From Streptomyces sp. L2 (GTDB taxonomy: Bacteria; Actinomycetota; Actinomycetes; Streptomycetales; Streptomycetaceae): a stretch of DNA of 64,000 nucleotides. A model generated the notes under the pieces. It had not been told where the DNA came from. It did no database searches and saw nothing but the letters and a program-made list of their open reading frames with translations. The translations under genes and the position numbers were made by a program. The stretch spans positions 868,001 to 932,000 of the forward strand of contig NZ_QBDT01000001.1 of assembly GCF_004124325.1 (NCBI RefSeq), written 5' to 3'. Positions 61,701 through 64,000 of the stretch are shown piece by piece; the first letter of the stretch is position 1, and each line of letters begins with the position of its first letter.

Positions 61701-64000
61701 AGGCCCGTGCCCTCGCCGAACAGGCCATGAAGCTGCTCGCGCAGCGTGAGGTACTGGCGACCTACCCGGCCGAGGGCGGCTCGACCGTCTTCGCTCTCAG
61801 GCCGCGCACCATCATGGTGCACAGCCTCGCCACCGGCCCGTCGTCTCCCGACGACGGCAGCGGGGCGGATGGGGCAGGGGCCGACGGAACCGGCGTCAAC
61901 GACCACGGCGTCCGCTGCGACAGCTGCACCTGGCGGCAGACCGTCCCGCCCGGCCGGCGCGAGGACTGGCTCGGCACGCCCTGCCTGCGCTTCCAGTGCG
62001 GCGGCACGTTCACCACCGATGACCGTGACTACAGCGACGACTACTACCGCCGTCTCTACACGGTCGACCGGCCCGGTGACGTCCTCACCGCCGAGCACAC
62101 GGGCGCGCTCAGCCGTGCCCGCCGTGAGGAGGTCGAGCAGGCCTTCAAGAACCGCCCCTCGCCCTTCGACCCGAACGTGCTGACCTGCACGCCCACCCTC
62201 GAACTCGGCATCGACATCGGCGACCTGTCCGCCGTGCTGCTCGCCTCCCTACCGCCCGCGCCCGCCAACTACGCGCAGCGCATCGGCCGTGCCGGCCGCA
62301 GCACCGGCAACTCGCTCACTGTCACCTTCGTACCGCGCGGTGCCCGCAACCAGTACTACCTGCACGCACCCGAGCAGATGCTCGCGGGCCGGATCATCCC
62401 GCCGGACTGCTACCTCGACGCCTCCGAGATCCTGCGCCGCCAGTACCTGGCGTACCTGCTGGACCGGGCCGCCGACCGCAGCCTGTGGCAGGGGACGATG
62501 ATGCCTGAGGAGCCCATGCCGCACCGCATCGGCGTCCTCTTCACCCGAGGGCTCGCCGAGGACGGCTGGTTCCGCCGCTTCCTGGACGTCGCCCACGCCC
62601 GCCACGCCGAACTCGCGTCCTCCTTCGTCCAGCTCTTCCCCGGCATGTCGCCCGAGGCCGAGCAGGGCCTGCGGCAGTTCGCTCAGCTGGAGCTGGAGCA
62701 GACCGTCGGCCAGGCCGCCACCGCATGGCGCAAGCGCCTGGAGGCACTGCGCTCCCGGTCCCGGCAGATCGGCCGGGCCTTCGACGCCCTGTCCACCGCC
62801 TCCGGGGACCGCGAACGCGACGAACAGCGCCGCCAGCTCTACGCCGAGCGCAGGTCGGTCAACCGGCGCAGGGACGCCCTGGTCGGCGAGAACTCGGTCA
62901 ACGCCATGGTCCGTCTGGGCCTGCTGCCCAACTACACCCTCCACGACGACGCCACGCTGCTCGACGCGACGCTGTGGTGGAAGGACGCCGACGGCGAGTT
63001 CCAGGATCAGCTGACCGAGTACGGGCGGGGCTCACGCATGGGCCTGCTGGAACTGGCGCCCGGCAACACCTTCCACACCGACGGCTACAAGTACATCGTC
63101 AACGGCTTGGACCTGGGCGCCGGTGAGGGCGACACCGCCTACGCCAAGTGGCGGCTGTGCCCCGAGTGCGGCTACGTCGCCACCGCCGAGTCCGGGCTGG
63201 ACCTGACCGCCTGCCCGCGCTGCCTGACGCCTCAGATCGCCGATCCCGGCGCGCTCCACACCGTGCTCGTGCCCGAACGGGTCACCGCCCGCGAGCGGCG
63301 CGAGGACGCACGGCTCACCGACGAGCGCGACGAGCGGGAGCGGCGCCGGTTCAACGACATCACGCTGGTGGACATCGACCCGGAACAGCCCCAGGGACTG
63401 CGCGCCTGGAAGCGGGTCGGGGAGCTGCCGTTCGGTGTGGAGTTCGCCCGCGTGGCGACCATCCGCACCCTCAACCTCGGCCCGGCCGCCGCCGCGGGCC
63501 CTGAGCATCAGATCGCCGGCGACGACGTCCAGGTGCCCGGCTTCGATACGTGCCTGGAGTGCGGGGCCGTACGCGGCGTGCACCCCCAGGCATGGGACCG
63601 GACCGCCCAGCGGATCGGTACCCGGCACGCGTACTGGTGCGGCCACAAGGACGACGGGATCGACGCCGAGACGGCGTCGATGCAGCGACTCGTCCTCGCG
63701 CACGAGCTGACCACGCAGGCACTGCGGATCCTGCTGCCCGTCTCCACGATGGAACTGCAGACCCGGCTCGTGTCGTTCAAGGCCGCGCTGCTGCTGGGCA
63801 TCACCAAGCACTTTGGCGGCGCTCCCGACCACCTGCGCGTCGTACCCGCGACCATGCCGGGCGGCACCCGGGAACTGCGCCGCCGCTTCCTGGTGCTGCA
63901 CGACTCCATGCCGGGCGGCACCGGCTACCTGGAGCACCTCGCCGACGCGACCGTGCTGCACCGGGTGCTCACCCTCGCCCAGACCACCCTGCGGGACTGC
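58787..64000 (+). CDS. DEAD/DEAH helicase with DUF1998 domain (DrmA/DrmB-like), 3'-truncated by the window
   Basis: Open for 1738 codons to the last base. SF2 helicase: TTGTGSGKTESFLVP (about 98-112), LDEFHTYDG (about 252), VATSATLGG, and, much later, TPTLELGIDIGD and QRIGRAGRS (about 1164). Insertions carry two CxxC pairs (YCRHCG, KCPSC) and acidic low-complexity linkers (near 310-345 and 1020-1040). The C-terminal part has zinc-knuckle pairs (LCPECGY with CPRCL, CLECG) and HDSMPGGTGYLEHL, characteristic of DUF1998. DISARM usually has a helicase DrmA and a separate DUF1998 protein DrmB; here both seem fused, as in MrfA-type helicases. ATG 58787 lies 9 bp after the methylase stop. A drmC (phospholipase D-like) gene would be expected just past the window. 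Confidence 0.85.
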   Translation, partial: MLPSLAAEDLRRALAAYLTTSFALADDDVREELEAFLERPESRLFRGPYLRVRTPFRYAPPGWEKALDWSPSLRPYTHQATAWQRLSSKSGHAPEPTIVTTGTGSGKTESFLVPILDHCARARAAGVKGVKALLLYPMNALADDQARRIDDFLAKNAALSSVTAGIYIGGASGNRPPDDEDENAPGSYARESGASTITPAQLSPDSRLITDREAIRANPPDLLLTNYKMLDLLLQRIPDVPLWQDGGLTYVVLDEFHTYDGAQGTDVAMLLRRLGAATGKAEPGRPLGTITPVATSATLGGGTGGAGATNGTGAVGRTPATSGAPSAEAAPTPDGPQKSDRELLLEFAEKVFGTPFPDAALIGEDRQSPGDFVAEPDFLLPVPSPAALAAVPDPLDEPSALHRLAELVVGRDFADPIQLGEKLRQHNLIRALLDVAGDTPVTVPEIAREFAKRGGGAAWDEAARTDIDLVATGLARLLALVSTARAYDPIADRIIPFLRVEAQLWVREVRRVIRAATPTPHFRWFDDDGPTGDTRPNPANLAVYPSAEVDSTADADTDPYAPGDGASALTPDSPVPFVRPVGPAYRAHLPAVYCRHCGRSGWAALSTDLEWQQLKTKPLEIYRASAQGNRAIRWMIRARTGEHTPVFLHAEEAELRTVPSNDTVPVITVAGPLPANAGDKCPSCDLTDGMRFLGAGTATLASVTTTQLFSDRGLTDNERKLLVFTDSVQDATHRAAFIANRSFGFTFRGLLAEQLKPGAPVAVHDLATDAAEAVVTAAEKGEMSKLASIVPPDLRDNPEIRTLLSGDGFSDAGAYMLQDRMVFQTLLEFGLRSRLGRTLELTRTAAAEVHLPDAAAVAALLREAHQRLPGQITLPPDDADYVVYLRGLLERMRLRGALFHPWLKEYIAQAGARRWPIWGGRPTGMPAFPRGLAAPTFPVLGRLGTSEFDSLARDNTWFADWGHRTLGCERREARALAEQAMKLLAQREVLATYPAEGGSTVFALRPRTIMVHSLATGPSSPDDGSGADGAGADGTGVNDHGVRCDSCTWRQTVPPGRREDWLGTPCLRFQCGGTFTTDDRDYSDDYYRRLYTVDRPGDVLTAEHTGALSRARREEVEQAFKNRPSPFDPNVLTCTPTLELGIDIGDLSAVLLASLPPAPANYAQRIGRAGRSTGNSLTVTFVPRGARNQYYLHAPEQMLAGRIIPPDCYLDASEILRRQYLAYLLDRAADRSLWQGTMMPEEPMPHRIGVLFTRGLAEDGWFRRFLDVAHARHAELASSFVQLFPGMSPEAEQGLRQFAQLELEQTVGQAATAWRKRLEALRSRSRQIGRAFDALSTASGDRERDEQRRQLYAERRSVNRRRDALVGENSVNAMVRLGLLPNYTLHDDATLLDATLWWKDADGEFQDQLTEYGRGSRMGLLELAPGNTFHTDGYKYIVNGLDLGAGEGDTAYAKWRLCPECGYVATAESGLDLTACPRCLTPQIADPGALHTVLVPERVTARERREDARLTDERDERERRRFNDITLVDIDPEQPQGLRAWKRVGELPFGVEFARVATIRTLNLGPAAAAGPEHQIAGDDVQVPGFDTCLECGAVRGVHPQAWDRTAQRIGTRHAYWCGHKDDGIDAETASMQRLVLAHELTTQALRILLPVSTMELQTRLVSFKAALLLGITKHFGGAPDHLRVVPATMPGGTRELRRRFLVLHDSMPGGTGYLEHLADATVLHRVLTLAQTTLRDC

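Noticed and set aside
47883..64000. BREX type 2 (Pgl) assignment because of kinase plus methylase
   Set aside because: No pglZ, pglY or brxC-like gene; the kinase is short without a PglW-type N-terminus, while the SNF2 and DUF1998 helicases point to DISARM.
34184..64000. Prophage or integrative element
   Set aside because: No integrase, transposase, relaxase, phage structural gene or tRNA-linked repeat was seen; the accessory nature rests on composition and content only.

Overview
The window is chromosomal DNA of a Streptomyces or close relative. It has very high GC with strongly GC-biased third codon positions, many GTG starts and GTGA/ATGA overlaps, lipoprotein and sugar-ABC cassettes of streptomycete type, and a rare TTA codon in one gene. 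No rRNA, tRNA, transposase, integrase or CRISPR array was found. Positions 35.4-47.2 kb and part of a gene at 56.9-58.2 kb are visibly less GC-rich than the rest, which fits horizontally acquired material.

Layout. 0-2 kb: end of a CDP-alcohol phosphatidyltransferase, then a minus-strand pair (His/Met-rich membrane protein and YcnI-type copper protein). 2.06-2.33 kb: a 31-bp degenerate tandem repeat. 2.3-8.0 kb: a PaoABC-type molybdenum aldehyde oxidoreductase operon with its XdhC maturation factor, and a divergent TetR gene over two palindromic operators. 8.4-10.4 kb: a secreted NucA/NucB-type nuclease and a DUF6924-like protein. 10.4-16.0 kb: a TerD-domain gene diverging from a tightly packed five-gene operon: a two-helix membrane protein with a long coiled coil, a short MotB-like protein, a TerY-like vWA protein, a PP2C phosphatase and an atypical kinase. 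16-20.7 kb: a GH1 beta-glucosidase with a sugar ABC importer. 20.8-25.2 kb: an EF-G paralogue broken by a frameshift, divergent from an MFS exporter. 25.3-29.5 kb: a giant secreted GH35 beta-galactosidase. 29.6-32.1 kb: an L,D-transpeptidase, an ECF sigma factor and a membrane protein carrying a catalytically dead YkuD-like domain. 32.2-34.1 kb: a TetR/alpha-beta-hydrolase pair around a 38-bp perfect palindrome.

34.2-64 kb is accessory. After a TPR remnant and an HhH-GPD-like gene, six minus-strand genes (47.2 to 35.5 kb) encode a CoiA-like nuclease-fold protein, a 561-aa unknown, a small CxxC protein, an Hsp70 fused to an NYN/Zc3h12a-type ribonuclease domain, a tandem two-GTPase dynamin-like protein and a second dynamin-like GTPase. 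I do not recognise this set as a described system; it is the best candidate for something new. A wrecked HATPase gene separates it from a plus-strand five-gene operon (47.9 kb to the right edge): an HsdM-like protein with an altered catalytic motif, a Ser/Thr kinase with a TTA codon, an SNF2 helicase (DrmD-like), a 1639-aa adenine methylase (DrmMI-like) and a helicase-DUF1998 protein (DrmA/DrmB-like, cut by the window end). This resembles class 1 DISARM anti-phage defence with extra genes.

The second candidate for novelty is 10.4-16.0 kb, where a stator-like membrane pair is welded to a TerY/PP2C/kinase triad: a possible proton-motive-force-linked, phosphorylation-controlled stress or defence system.
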